Of a stretch of DNA of 64,000 nucleotides, positions 29,154 through 37,341 are shown piece after piece; the first letter of the stretch is position 1, and the number at the start of each line of letters is the position of its first letter. The notes under the pieces were generated by a model. It worked only from the letters and a program-made list of their open reading frames with translations. It was not told the origin of the DNA and searched no databases. The translations under genes were made by a program, and so were the position numbers. The stretch is from Gracilibacillus timonensis (GTDB lineage Bacteria; Bacillota; Bacilli; Bacillales; Amphibacillaceae), in assembly GCF_900086715.1 (NCBI RefSeq), contig NZ_FLKH01000012.1, positions 62,001 to 126,000 on the forward strand, read 5' to 3'.

Positions 29154-29560
29154 ATATCTCATTACCGCAACCAACGATCACTCCTATAACTCAACCATTT
29201 TGGGATTATATACAAAAAAAGCAGTTCTATCTGCAATATTGTCTGGATTGTGGTCAGGCGGTGTTTTATCCACGAGCACATTGTCCCCATTGTTTTGGCT
29301 CCCGCCTAGAATGGCGTCCGGCCTCAGGGAATGGAAAATTAACAACATGGAGTGTTGTCTATCGAGCTGGACATCCAGCATGGCAAGAACGGACACCTTA
29401 CGTGGTAGGCATCGTTGAGTTAGAAGAAGGCCCTTCGTTATTAGCCCATCTAATCATCGATGAAGTGGAACTGCGTTATCAAATGCCAGTGGAAATAAAT
29501 TATCAAGAAGTGGATGCTTTTGTATTACCGTTTTTCCGAAAGAAAGGAGCTCACGTATGA
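29150..29560 (+). CDS. DUF35 OB-fold/zinc-ribbon protein
   Basis: A 136-residue protein. The zinc ribbon is seen as YCLDCGQAVFYPRAHCPHC (two CxxC pairs, residues about 27-45), followed by an OB-fold with GKLTTWSVVYRAGHPAW and PYVVGIVELEEGPSLLAHL. Family members bind acyl-CoA and form obligate complexes with thiolase-like partners. It overlaps the thiolase-like gene by 4 nt, which supports a complex between the two products. Confidence 0.9.
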   Translation: MNISLPQPTITPITQPFWDYIQKKQFYLQYCLDCGQAVFYPRAHCPHCFGSRLEWRPASGNGKLTTWSVVYRAGHPAWQERTPYVVGIVELEEGPSLLAHLIIDEVELRYQMPVEINYQEVDAFVLPFFRKKGAHV

Positions 29561-29640
29561 TTCTTACCTACTTTTTGTTCATTGTATTTTTTTGGGTAGT
29601 AGGTTTAACCATTTGGACAAAGTTTTATAAAAAAAGTTAA
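29557..29640 (+). CDS. 27-residue membrane peptide, symporter companion
   Basis: The peptide MILTYFLFIVFFWVVGLTIW plus TKFYKKS is one transmembrane helix with a positively charged tail. The ATG overlaps the DUF35 stop by 4 nt, and AAAGGAGCTCACGT gives good ribosome-binding spacing. The gene ends 15 bp before the symporter ATG. Short single-helix proteins encoded just before sodium:solute symporters are known as small accessory proteins, so this is likely a subunit of that transporter (inference). Confidence 0.72.
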   Translation: MILTYFLFIVFFWVVGLTIWTKFYKKS

Positions 29641-29655
29641 AGGTGGTTGTCAGTT

Positions 29656-31188
29656 ATGTTGGGAGAGGCAAATAGTTTATTACTTTGGACTGTTATTATT
29701 TTATTAATTGGATATTTTGTTTTGGTAACTTGGATTGGAAAGAAAGGGAGACAGCATAGTAAATCAATGAATGGTTTTGCCACCGCACGAGGTAAGGTAA
29801 GCCCTTGGCTAGTGGGTGCGAGCTTTGCGGCGTCGTATTCCAGTGCAAATTTATTTATTGGGGTGCCTGGGTTGGCTTATGAATATGGTACGTCGGTGTT
29901 ATGGTATACACTAGGTTGTTTCGGGGTTTCTTGGGTAGGTCTATTAATTTTTGCTAAAACATTTTGGCGTTACGGTAAGAAATTCGGCCGTGTATCAACG
30001 GTACCGGAATGGCTGGGTAAACGTTATAATTCCAAGGCATTGCAAGTAATTGTATCCTTATTAATCTTATTTAATGTTTATTATATCGTTGGTCAGAATG
30101 TAGGTTTGGCAACTATTTTTGAAACCGTGCTTGGCATCCCATATTTTTGGGGAATTATCGTCGGTGTTACGATAACTATTCTATATATAGGTTTAGGTGG
30201 GGCATACGCCCAGATGATTACGGATGGTATTCAAGGTTTATTAATGGCAATTGCCTCCATCTTGATAGTTATATCTTTCTTTTGGACGATCGGCGGCGGT
30301 TTCAATGTATTTGGTGAACTAGGTAGCAAACTGAGTGCGATTGATCCGAACCTCACCTCATTTGTTGGAGCGGAAGGCCCTTATAATAGTGTGTTAGCCA
30401 TTATGGCCGTGCAGTTCTTGCTATTTAGTTTTATTCTTATGCCACACTTACTGAATAAAATTTTATCGATTGAAACGGAAGAAGAGCTGGCTCCATTTAC
30501 GCTTTCGTCTGGATTGGTGTTATTTGTTATTTCTACCTTAATGGTTTTAGGAGGGTTGGCAGCACGTGTACTTTTCCCAGCTCTGGAGAGTGCGGATGCG
30601 GCTATTCCTGCTTATGTGATTGAGTCATTCCCAAGTATTATTGCAGCCATCATGATTGTCGGGATTATTTCGGCGATCCTTTCCAGTACAGATAGCCTGT
30701 ATCTAGGTGTTACTACCAGTATTGGAAATGACTTCTATCGTATTTTGGCACCTGTATTTAAGAAGGGGATTACGGCAGCGAAATTAGAATCACAATCGGT
30801 TAAAGTAGCTAAGGGTTCCTTGATTGTAGTAGGGTTATTGTCTTTATATATTTCATTGGACCGGCCAGATTCTCTATCGATATTGATCCAATTTAGTTTT
30901 TCCGCGATCCTATCTGGCATTTTGGCACCGATATCGCTAGGATATTTCTGGAAGAAGGCAACGAATTATGGGGCAATAGGTGCTGTTATCTCTGGCGCTG
31001 GATTGTATGTTGTCTTTACACAACTTAATGTAATCGAAAATATCTATTTAGCCATGTTCTTCGCTTCATTAGTTTCTTTTGCGGTGATGATTGTGATTGG
31101 ATTACTCACTGCCACGCAGGAACATGAAGATATGGTATTAAAAAAAGCGAATCGATCTACAACAAATGAGTCAGAGATCAACGCATAA
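29656..31188 (+). CDS. Sodium:solute symporter (SSS) family transporter
   Basis: A 510-residue integral membrane protein with about 13 hydrophobic segments. Family features include SPWLVGASFAASYSSANLFI, GLGGAYAQMITDGIQGLLM and SAILSSTDSLYLGVTTSIGNDFYR (Na+ site region). It imports a solute with Na+. Its position after acyl-CoA genes suggests a carboxylate substrate. A TTG at 29647 is possible, but AAAGGTGG has better spacing to the ATG at 29656. It ends the S-box operon at a strong terminator. Confidence 0.9.
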   Translation: MLGEANSLLLWTVIILLIGYFVLVTWIGKKGRQHSKSMNGFATARGKVSPWLVGASFAASYSSANLFIGVPGLAYEYGTSVLWYTLGCFGVSWVGLLIFAKTFWRYGKKFGRVSTVPEWLGKRYNSKALQVIVSLLILFNVYYIVGQNVGLATIFETVLGIPYFWGIIVGVTITILYIGLGGAYAQMITDGIQGLLMAIASILIVISFFWTIGGGFNVFGELGSKLSAIDPNLTSFVGAEGPYNSVLAIMAVQFLLFSFILMPHLLNKILSIETEEELAPFTLSSGLVLFVISTLMVLGGLAARVLFPALESADAAIPAYVIESFPSIIAAIMIVGIISAILSSTDSLYLGVTTSIGNDFYRILAPVFKKGITAAKLESQSVKVAKGSLIVVGLLSLYISLDRPDSLSILIQFSFSAILSGILAPISLGYFWKKATNYGAIGAVISGAGLYVVFTQLNVIENIYLAMFFASLVSFAVMIVIGLLTATQEHEDMVLKKANRSTTNESEINA

Positions 31189-31193
31189 TAAAT

Positions 31194-31240
31194 AAAACAA
31201 GGACAGTCTCAGATGATGGGCGCTGTCCTTGTTTTGTTGT
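31194..31240 (+). terminator. Terminator of the S-box operon
   Basis: AAAACAAGGACAG (31194-31206) pairs with CTGTCCTTGTTTT (31223-31235), followed by GTTGTTT. The 13-bp stem is perfect. Confidence 0.85.
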
Positions 31241-31300
31241 TTAACGCGTCAGATAATTCACAGAACAGAAAGTAACCAGATTTTACGGACCGGTGAAAGA

Positions 31301-31503
31301 ATCTCACGGACAAAAAACCACTGAATCGTGAAATTTTGTCCGTAAGAATGGATCTCACGGACAAAAAACTGCCAACCTCCAAAATTTTGTCCGTAAGAAC
31401 GAATCTCATGGACAAAAAAGCGCCAATCCCCAAAGTTTTGTCCGTAAGAACGTGATCTCACGGACAAAAAAACACCAATCCCCGAAGTTTTGTCCGTAAG
31501 AAT
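31301..31503. repeat. Array B: four ~51-bp hairpin repeats
   Basis: Units begin at 31301, 31352, 31403 and 31455 (spacing 51, 51, 52). Each carries CTCACGGACAAAA at the left (CTCATGG in one unit) and TTTTGTCCGTAAGAA at the right, giving an inverted repeat within the unit and another across each junction. A partial element (TTTTACGGACC) lies just before. The array fills the gap between the 3' ends of convergent genes. Frames are open on the minus strand, but no credible start exists. Period and core match array A and array C. Confidence 0.9.
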
Positions 31504-31551
31504 CACCTTTTACAAGCAAAATCAATGAATCACAACCCTTCTTCGCCCCTT

Positions 31552-33303
31552 TTACCTTTTCAACGGATGGGTAATTGTAATGGAAGTGCCACAGCCTTGT
31601 TCACTTTTGATCGAAAAATCATATTGATGATTAAAGATTAAGTCTAAACGTTTTGCAATATTAGCTAATCCAATATGTTGAGTAGATAGTTCTTCTTCTT
31701 GCATTCTTTCTCTTACCAGTCTCAGCCTTTTAGGAGACATACCTATTCCATTATCGCTGATGGTGACTTGCACGTTGTCAGATACGATGCGTACTTTTAC
31801 CTTGATGGTAAGCTCCCGGCAAATTTGTGGTTCGATTCCGTGCGTCAAGCTATTCTCGATAATAGGCTGGAGCATGAACTTCAATACCTGTATATCTAAT
31901 AGATTTTCTTCATAGTCCCATTTAATCGTAAACGGTTGATCCGATCGAATCTGAATGATTTCTGCGTAATTTTTGGTATGATGGATTTCTTCTCTTAAGG
32001 TGACAGTCGATTGTTTAATCCTTAAGGAGAAATTGAGAATATCACTTAAGGTTTCTAGCATCTTTGTTACCTTATTAGGTTCACCAGTAATTGCCATTGC
32101 CCGCCAGTAAATAATCGCTAGTGTATTGGACAAGAAGTGCGGGTTTACTTGATTTTGTAAGGCCAATAATTCAGCCGATTGAAGTTGGTATTGCTTATCC
32201 TTCAGTTCTTGTTCTAAATTACTTTGTTTTAAATAGTTTTTCAGAATTCGTTGCACAATGACTTGGTATTCATTGTCTTTGAATGACCACCGCTTTGGGA
32301 CAGGTTCTGAATTGTTCATATGAAGGATAGACATAATCTGCTGGACGTGTTTGGCGTTTTTTTGTGATAGATAATAAATCGTTGCCGCACCTAAAATAAG
32401 GGACAGCATTACCAAAACGATTGTAGATAACCGCAATTGATTAGGAATTTGGTAGATGACATTATCTTCTGTAACGGATACATACCGTAGATTATATTCG
32501 TTTGAGAATAATTGATTGACGATATAAGTATCTCCTTCAAAATGAAAAGAATAATTTTCCTCTTGCTTACTCAACGGCAAATCGGCTGGTTCTAATTGCT
32601 GCTCTGAGTCATTTTGGTAAAGTAATTGATTATTTTCATCGATTACAAAAATGCGTTGATTTTGATAATGATAGAGTTCATTAATTAAATTTTCAAAGTA
32701 ACGTTGATCGATATTTAAAACAATTAAACCTTGTGCCGTTGCGCCATTGGTTTTGAATAGATTCTTATATATCGTTATCACAGATGTAGGGGATACAAAC
32801 GAATACTCCGCAATATCACGCGTTTCTATCCATGATTCTGTTTGAATAGAATCATTGTCAAATGCTTCATACCAATCATCGTTATACAACGAATCAATAG
32901 GGATAACACCTTGGTTAGAGGTTAACACGTTATCTTTATCGTTTTCATAAAAGATATAGATCGAATGAATATAAGGTGTAGCAATTTCTTTTCGTCTTAA
33001 TGTTCCCTCTCCATAGTTTAAATTACCTTGTTGACGTAACGTTAAGGGTTCCTCATCCAAGATATTTTGTAACGACAATATAATCTCTGGATTCCAATTA
33101 TAATCCAAATGAAGCAGTTCGATTTCGTTTAATACCAGACTTGTTTGGTGCTCCAGCTGTTGCAGCACGTTCATATTGTTGGATGTTATCGATTCTCTCA
33201 TATGATTGTCCGTAACAAAAATGGCAAAGGTTCCAAGGATGAAAACAGGAATAAACACAGGAAACAAAAAAAGTATGATGTTTTTAAATAGAATTTTTTT
33301 CAT
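31552..33303 (-). CDS. YesM-type sensor histidine kinase
   Basis: A 583-residue sensor. A membrane helix at about 8-30 is followed by an extracellular dCache-like domain (about 31-280), a second helix (about 288-310), then a HAMP-like linker. The His-kinase domain has LQNQVNPHFLSNTLAIIYW (phospho-acceptor His) and ISDNGIGMS (ATP lid). It likely senses an extracellular carbohydrate directly or through a binding protein. It lies 6 bp after its response regulator in one operon; no strong ribosome-binding site is seen, suggesting coupling. The adjacent ABC importer is the likely target. Confidence 0.92.
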   Translation of the reverse strand: MKKILFKNIILFLFPVFIPVFILGTFAIFVTDNHMRESITSNNMNVLQQLEHQTSLVLNEIELLHLDYNWNPEIILSLQNILDEEPLTLRQQGNLNYGEGTLRRKEIATPYIHSIYIFYENDKDNVLTSNQGVIPIDSLYNDDWYEAFDNDSIQTESWIETRDIAEYSFVSPTSVITIYKNLFKTNGATAQGLIVLNIDQRYFENLINELYHYQNQRIFVIDENNQLLYQNDSEQQLEPADLPLSKQEENYSFHFEGDTYIVNQLFSNEYNLRYVSVTEDNVIYQIPNQLRLSTIVLVMLSLILGAATIYYLSQKNAKHVQQIMSILHMNNSEPVPKRWSFKDNEYQVIVQRILKNYLKQSNLEQELKDKQYQLQSAELLALQNQVNPHFLSNTLAIIYWRAMAITGEPNKVTKMLETLSDILNFSLRIKQSTVTLREEIHHTKNYAEIIQIRSDQPFTIKWDYEENLLDIQVLKFMLQPIIENSLTHGIEPQICRELTIKVKVRIVSDNVQVTISDNGIGMSPKRLRLVRERMQEEELSTQHIGLANIAKRLDLIFNHQYDFSIKSEQGCGTSITITHPLKR

Positions 33304-33309
33304 TTTGTG

Positions 33310-34038
33310 TTAACTAATTTCTTGCTTTCGGTATTCTCTTGGTGTTATGCCATAATATTTTTTAAACGTGCGCGTAAAGTTTTTAGGGCTGCTATAGCCA
33401 ACCAATTCACTAATTTCATAGGTTTTGTAATGAAAATCATCGAGCATTTCCTTAGCCTTTATCATTCGTAATTCGGTGAGATACGTAGAGAAATTAATTC
33501 CCGTCTTTTCTTTGAAGAACGTACTGACATAGTTGGGAGACATTTTGCATAATACAGCCAAATCATCCAAAGATATGTCCGCATAATGTTCCTCGGCATA
33601 GTTTTTGATCGTTTGGATGATGTTATCTACATAATTTCGTTCCCCTTTATTAGAAAACAAAGAAGTATCCAACTCCTTCTTTAGACGAGTGAATACCTCT
33701 TGCATCTCTTCAAATTTACCTGGTTTAATAATATAATCTTTTACCCCGAAACGTATGGCCTCCTTGGCATATTCAAAATCTTTATAGCCACTTAGAATAA
33801 TGGTGTGGATTCTGGTATGTTTGTTGTGTAATTGCTGAGCCAGTTCCAGGCCATCCATAACAGGCATACGTATATCTGTCAATACAACATCTACTTCATT
33901 TTCTTCAATAAAAGCTAATGCCAATTTCCCATTTTCACAGTGATGGACTACTTCGAATCCTAGTTGTCCCCAAGGAAAATAGTTTTTCAACCCGTACCGA
34001 ATTTCTTTCTCATCATCTACTATTACCATTTTATACAT
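33310..34038 (-). CDS. YesN-type response regulator with AraC output domain
   Basis: A 242-residue regulator. The receiver domain has the acidic pair VDDE (residues 8-9) and phospho-acceptor D55 in VVLTDIRMPVMDG. The C-terminal AraC domain has DISLDDLAVLCKMSPNYVST and YEISELVGYSSPKNFTRTFK, ending in YYGITPREYRKQ. It is the first gene of the sensor/regulator operon and diverges from the DUF624-ABC operon, with an inverted repeat and a cre candidate in the 211-bp gap. It is expected to activate the divergent importer genes when phosphorylated. Confidence 0.92.
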   Translation of the reverse strand: MYKMVIVDDEKEIRYGLKNYFPWGQLGFEVVHHCENGKLALAFIEENEVDVVLTDIRMPVMDGLELAQQLHNKHTRIHTIILSGYKDFEYAKEAIRFGVKDYIIKPGKFEEMQEVFTRLKKELDTSLFSNKGERNYVDNIIQTIKNYAEEHYADISLDDLAVLCKMSPNYVSTFFKEKTGINFSTYLTELRMIKAKEMLDDFHYKTYEISELVGYSSPKNFTRTFKKYYGITPREYRKQEIS

Positions 34039-34067
34039 ATTAAGATACCCCTTTCAATGTCATGTGA

Positions 34068-34109
34068 AAAGGTATCATTTTTTTTAATGCCATAAACAAT
34101 GATACCTTT
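34068..34109. promoter_or_regulatory. Inverted repeat between yesN-type and DUF624 genes
   Basis: AAAGGTATCATT (34068-34079) and AATGATACCTTT (34098-34109) form a perfect 12-bp inverted repeat with an 18-nt spacer. A related GATACCCCTTTC occurs at 34044. It may be the response-regulator operator or a structured 5' leader of the regulator mRNA. Confidence 0.45.
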
Positions 34110-34113
34110 CTTG

Positions 34114-34127
34114 TGTAAACGCTTTAA
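34114..34127 (+). promoter_or_regulatory. Candidate cre (CcpA) site
   Basis: TGTAAACGCTTTAA matches 13 of 14 positions of TGWAARCGYTWNCW, including the central CG. It lies between the divergent regulator and importer operons and could place both under catabolite control. Confidence 0.5.
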
Positions 34128-34249
34128 TAATGAGTGGAAATAAGTAATGGAAGCCCTTTTTTTGTTTTGTTCAATCGCTATACTTGAAGTACGGTTTCAG
34201 CATGTTCTTATTTTAAAAGAATAAACAAAAAATAACAAGGAGGTATCCA

Positions 34250-34903
34250 ATGTTTTTCGAGAAGTTAACCGAAATAATGAGAATATTTTGCATATATTTT
34301 CTTCGTTTTATTTATTTGAATATGCTATGGGGATTATTTACGCTAGCCGGATTAGTTGTGTTTGGTTTTTCTCCAGCTACGATTGCTGTCTACCGAGTAC
34401 AGGAAAAATTAATCGAAGAAAAACACATCCCGTCCATCTGGAAAACATTTTGGCAAGCGTATCGATCGAATTTTTGGAGTGCCAACAAACTCGGATTCGT
34501 GTTGACGATAATCGGGGGGATTATTTATTTTGATTTGCAGTTTTTCATAATGATGGATCATGCGTGGAGTTATTATGCCGGCATTCTATTTTATATCCTA
34601 TCTGTGTGGTATATGATTATGCTGTTATATATTATTCCGGTATCTACTAGTTACTCATTAACGTTATTTGGTAAGCTAAAACAGGCCTTTATTATCGGGA
34701 TGCTCCATCCAATCAAAACCATTTTGATGGCGATTTCATTGGCTGGTACGGTTTATATCCTGCTTATGTTCCCGCAATTACTGATAACGATTGGAATAAG
34801 TTTGATCAGTTTTATCGTGATGATTTTTGGCAAAACAGCAGTGGAGCATGTTTCGGAATTAAAACATAGAGTTGCTCAGCAGCAAACCGTTAAACAAACA
34901 TAA
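34250..34903 (+). CDS. DUF624 (YesL-like) membrane protein
   Basis: A 217-residue protein with about five membrane helices. FLRFIYLNMLWGLFTLAGLV followed by GFSPATIAVYRV is the DUF624 signature. B. subtilis YesL has the same context, beside yesM/yesN and a sugar ABC importer, and its function is unknown. AACAAGGAGGTATCCA precedes the ATG. The binding-protein gene starts 18 bp downstream, so it leads the importer operon. Confidence 0.88.
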   Translation: MFFEKLTEIMRIFCIYFLRFIYLNMLWGLFTLAGLVVFGFSPATIAVYRVQEKLIEEKHIPSIWKTFWQAYRSNFWSANKLGFVLTIIGGIIYFDLQFFIMMDHAWSYYAGILFYILSVWYMIMLLYIIPVSTSYSLTLFGKLKQAFIIGMLHPIKTILMAISLAGTVYILLMFPQLLITIGISLISFIVMIFGKTAVEHVSELKHRVAQQQTVKQT

Positions 34904-34921
34904 CAAAGGGAGTGCATTGCA

Positions 34922-36232
34922 ATGAAAAAGAAGTGGATGATCATCGTGTCCGTGCTTGTTGTACTTATTTTATCAGCATGTGGGTCAAATAATGATGCTA
35001 CTGGCGGAAGTAGTGGGGATTCAGATGAAGTAAATCTAAGAATGATGTGGTGGGGTTCTCAAGAAAGACATGATCGTACCTTGGAAGTTATCGATTTATA
35101 CATGGAAGAGAATCCAGGTGTGAACATTTCAGCAGAATTTACCGGATGGGATGGTTATTGGGAGAAAGTGGCTACTCAAGCGGCAGGGGGAAACATGCCA
35201 GATATTATTCAAATGGATTATAAATATTTATCCGAATATGTAGGCAGAGATCTTCTGGCAGATATGAATCCATATGTAGAGGATGGAACACTTGATCTTA
35301 GTGATGTAGAAGATTTATATATCGATGGGGGTAAGATTGACGATCAATTATATGCACTGAATATTGGAGCGAATGCTCATGCCATTGCAGTGGATCATGC
35401 CATTTTTGAGGAAGCCGGTGTAGATCCATTAGAACCGGGTTATACGTGGGATGATTTAAAAGAAGTTGGACAAACCATTTCAGAGAATACAGATGATAAT
35501 GTATACGGTGTTCATCCAAGTGCTGGCGTTATGGGGTTTAAGCATTATTTAAGACAACATGGCCAATGGTTATATAACGAAGATGGAACGGCTTTAGGGT
35601 ATGACGATGATCAATTACTGGAAGACTTTTTACAAATCACGGTTGATATGTTGGAATCTGGAGCAGCGGCTCCTCCGGATGTATTTAAAGTAGCTGGAGA
35701 TAGCCTCGAGCAATCTCCAATTGTCAATGGCGAGACAGCTATTCTTTCGGACATTCATAGTAATCAAATTATTGCCTTGGAAGCAGCGGCTGGTCGCTCG
35801 ATTGATTTAATGTTACAGCCTTCCATGGAAGGTGGGGAATTAGGGCATTATATTAAGCCAGGTCAGTTCTTATCCATCGCAAAAAGCTCCAAGCAACAAG
35901 AAGAAGCGGCGAAATTTCTTGATTTCTTCACCAATAGTATCGAAGCGAATGAAATTTTAGAGGCAGAGCGCGGGGTACCGATCGCTACAGAAGTGAGAGA
36001 GCATTTGAAAGAACAGGCAGATGAATCAGGAACAAAAATGTTTGAATACGTGGAGTTAGCGGAGGAGTACAGCCGTGAAATTGATCCACCAGATCCACAA
36101 GGGTCAACAGAAATCGAAACCTTGTTTGAAAATGAGGTAGCCGATCCGATCTATTACGGCGAGATTACGCCAGAAGAAGCAGCAAGCAATTTTAGAACAA
36201 AGGCGACCACTATTTTAGAAAATAATAAATAA
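34922..36232 (+). CDS. Sugar ABC transporter substrate-binding lipoprotein
   Basis: A 436-residue family-1 extracellular binding protein. The lipobox VLILSACGSN places the lipidated Cys at residue 20. Typical motifs are LRMMWWGSQERHDRTLEVID, NMPDIIQMDYKYLSEYVG and EAAKFLDFFTNSIEANEIL. It captures an oligosaccharide outside the cell and feeds the two downstream permeases. A stable hairpin separates it from the permeases, which could keep its mRNA more abundant. Substrate unknown. Confidence 0.92.
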   Translation: MKKKWMIIVSVLVVLILSACGSNNDATGGSSGDSDEVNLRMMWWGSQERHDRTLEVIDLYMEENPGVNISAEFTGWDGYWEKVATQAAGGNMPDIIQMDYKYLSEYVGRDLLADMNPYVEDGTLDLSDVEDLYIDGGKIDDQLYALNIGANAHAIAVDHAIFEEAGVDPLEPGYTWDDLKEVGQTISENTDDNVYGVHPSAGVMGFKHYLRQHGQWLYNEDGTALGYDDDQLLEDFLQITVDMLESGAAAPPDVFKVAGDSLEQSPIVNGETAILSDIHSNQIIALEAAAGRSIDLMLQPSMEGGELGHYIKPGQFLSIAKSSKQQEEAAKFLDFFTNSIEANEILEAERGVPIATEVREHLKEQADESGTKMFEYVELAEEYSREIDPPDPQGSTEIETLFENEVADPIYYGEITPEEAASNFRTKATTILENNK

Positions 36233-36273
36233 CAATAGAATCGGAAAGTCATCTTGGTTACTAGGGGGGAAGT

Positions 36274-36317
36274 TGTCCGCCAGATCCCCACTTCCAGACT
36301 GGTGGGGATGACGGACA
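36274..36317 (+). repeat. Intercistronic hairpin between binding protein and permease
   Basis: GTCCGCCAGATCCCCAC (36275-36291) pairs with GTGGGGATGACGGAC (36302-36316), giving a long stem with one small bulge and a loop of about 10 nt. No T-run follows. Its outer arms TGTCCG/CGGACA are the same core as the three 51-bp arrays, in the junction orientation. By analogy with malE-malF-type gaps it may stabilise the upstream mRNA or cause partial termination. Confidence 0.75.
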
Positions 36318-36406
36318 CTTATACAGCGATTTACCACCTGTAATTTAGGTGATGAGCCCACTCTATTATCCAATGACTTTTCTTTTTATTCATGGAGGTG
36401 TGCGAA

Positions 36407-37339
36407 GTGGCAGAACAAGCTCAAGTATCTACTCGAAGTCAAGGGAAGCTGCGAAAACAATGGAAAATTGATTTAGTTGGATTTGCATTTATTGCGCCCT
36501 GGTTAATTGGTTTTGCTGGGTTTATTATCGGACCGATGATTGCCTCCCTGTATTTTTCTTTTACTAACTACGATCTCTTAACATCCCCAACTTGGATTGG
36601 ATTAGGGAATTACATACAGATGTTTACGAGTGACGTTCGATTTATACAAGCTTTGAAGGTGACATTGATTTTTGTATTTGTTAGTGTGCCTCTTAAACTG
36701 GCTTTTGCTTTATTTGTGGCTATGTTGTTTAATACGAATCGCAAAGGAGTAGGTATCTATCGTACCTTATTTTATGTCCCATCTATTCTAGGTGGAAGCG
36801 TTGCGATTGCGATCGTGTGGAAACAGTTATTTGGACGTGATGGCGCGATTAATGATATTTTAGGTTTTTTCGGTATAACAGGAACAAGCTGGGTAACCAG
36901 TCCGGACTTTGCCCTTTCCACGTTGATTATTTTGGTAGTATGGCAATTCGGGTCTCCAATGTTAATTTTTCTAGCAGGTTTGAAGGCCATACCAAAGGAA
37001 TTATATGAGGCTGCTGCGGTAGATGGCGCCAATCCTATTCAGCAATTTTTCAAGATAACCTTTCCCATGTTATCGTCTGTTATCTTTTTCAACTTGGTGA
37101 TGCAAACGATTCAAGGATTCATGACCTTTACGCAAAGTTTCTTGATCACAGAGGGTGGTCCGATGGATAAAACCCTATTCTATGCTGTTTATTTATATGA
37201 GAAGGCGTTTGCCCATTTTGATATGGGGTATGCTTCTGCCTTGGCATGGATATTATTGATTATTTGTGCTATTTTCACCGGGTTTATTTTTCGCTCAGCT
37301 GGTAGTTGGGTCCACTATGAATCGGAAGGAGGAAAATAA
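36407..37339 (+). CDS. Sugar ABC transporter permease, MalF/UgpA type
   Basis: A 310-residue permease with six membrane segments and the EAA loop YEAAAVDGANPIQQFFKITF near residue 205. An ATG at 36392 is in frame but forms part of the ribosome-binding site ATGGAGGTG; GTG at 36407, 7 nt after GGAGGTG, is the likely start. It pairs with the next permease, 2 bp downstream. Confidence 0.9.
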   Translation: MAEQAQVSTRSQGKLRKQWKIDLVGFAFIAPWLIGFAGFIIGPMIASLYFSFTNYDLLTSPTWIGLGNYIQMFTSDVRFIQALKVTLIFVFVSVPLKLAFALFVAMLFNTNRKGVGIYRTLFYVPSILGGSVAIAIVWKQLFGRDGAINDILGFFGITGTSWVTSPDFALSTLIILVVWQFGSPMLIFLAGLKAIPKELYEAAAVDGANPIQQFFKITFPMLSSVIFFNLVMQTIQGFMTFTQSFLITEGGPMDKTLFYAVYLYEKAFAHFDMGYASALAWILLIICAIFTGFIFRSAGSWVHYESEGGK

Positions 37340-37341
37340 AG

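Noticed and set aside
31209-31506. Minus-strand frames of 74 and 82 codons over array B
   Set aside because: They consist only of the repeat unit and overlap the symporter terminator; no ribosome-binding site.
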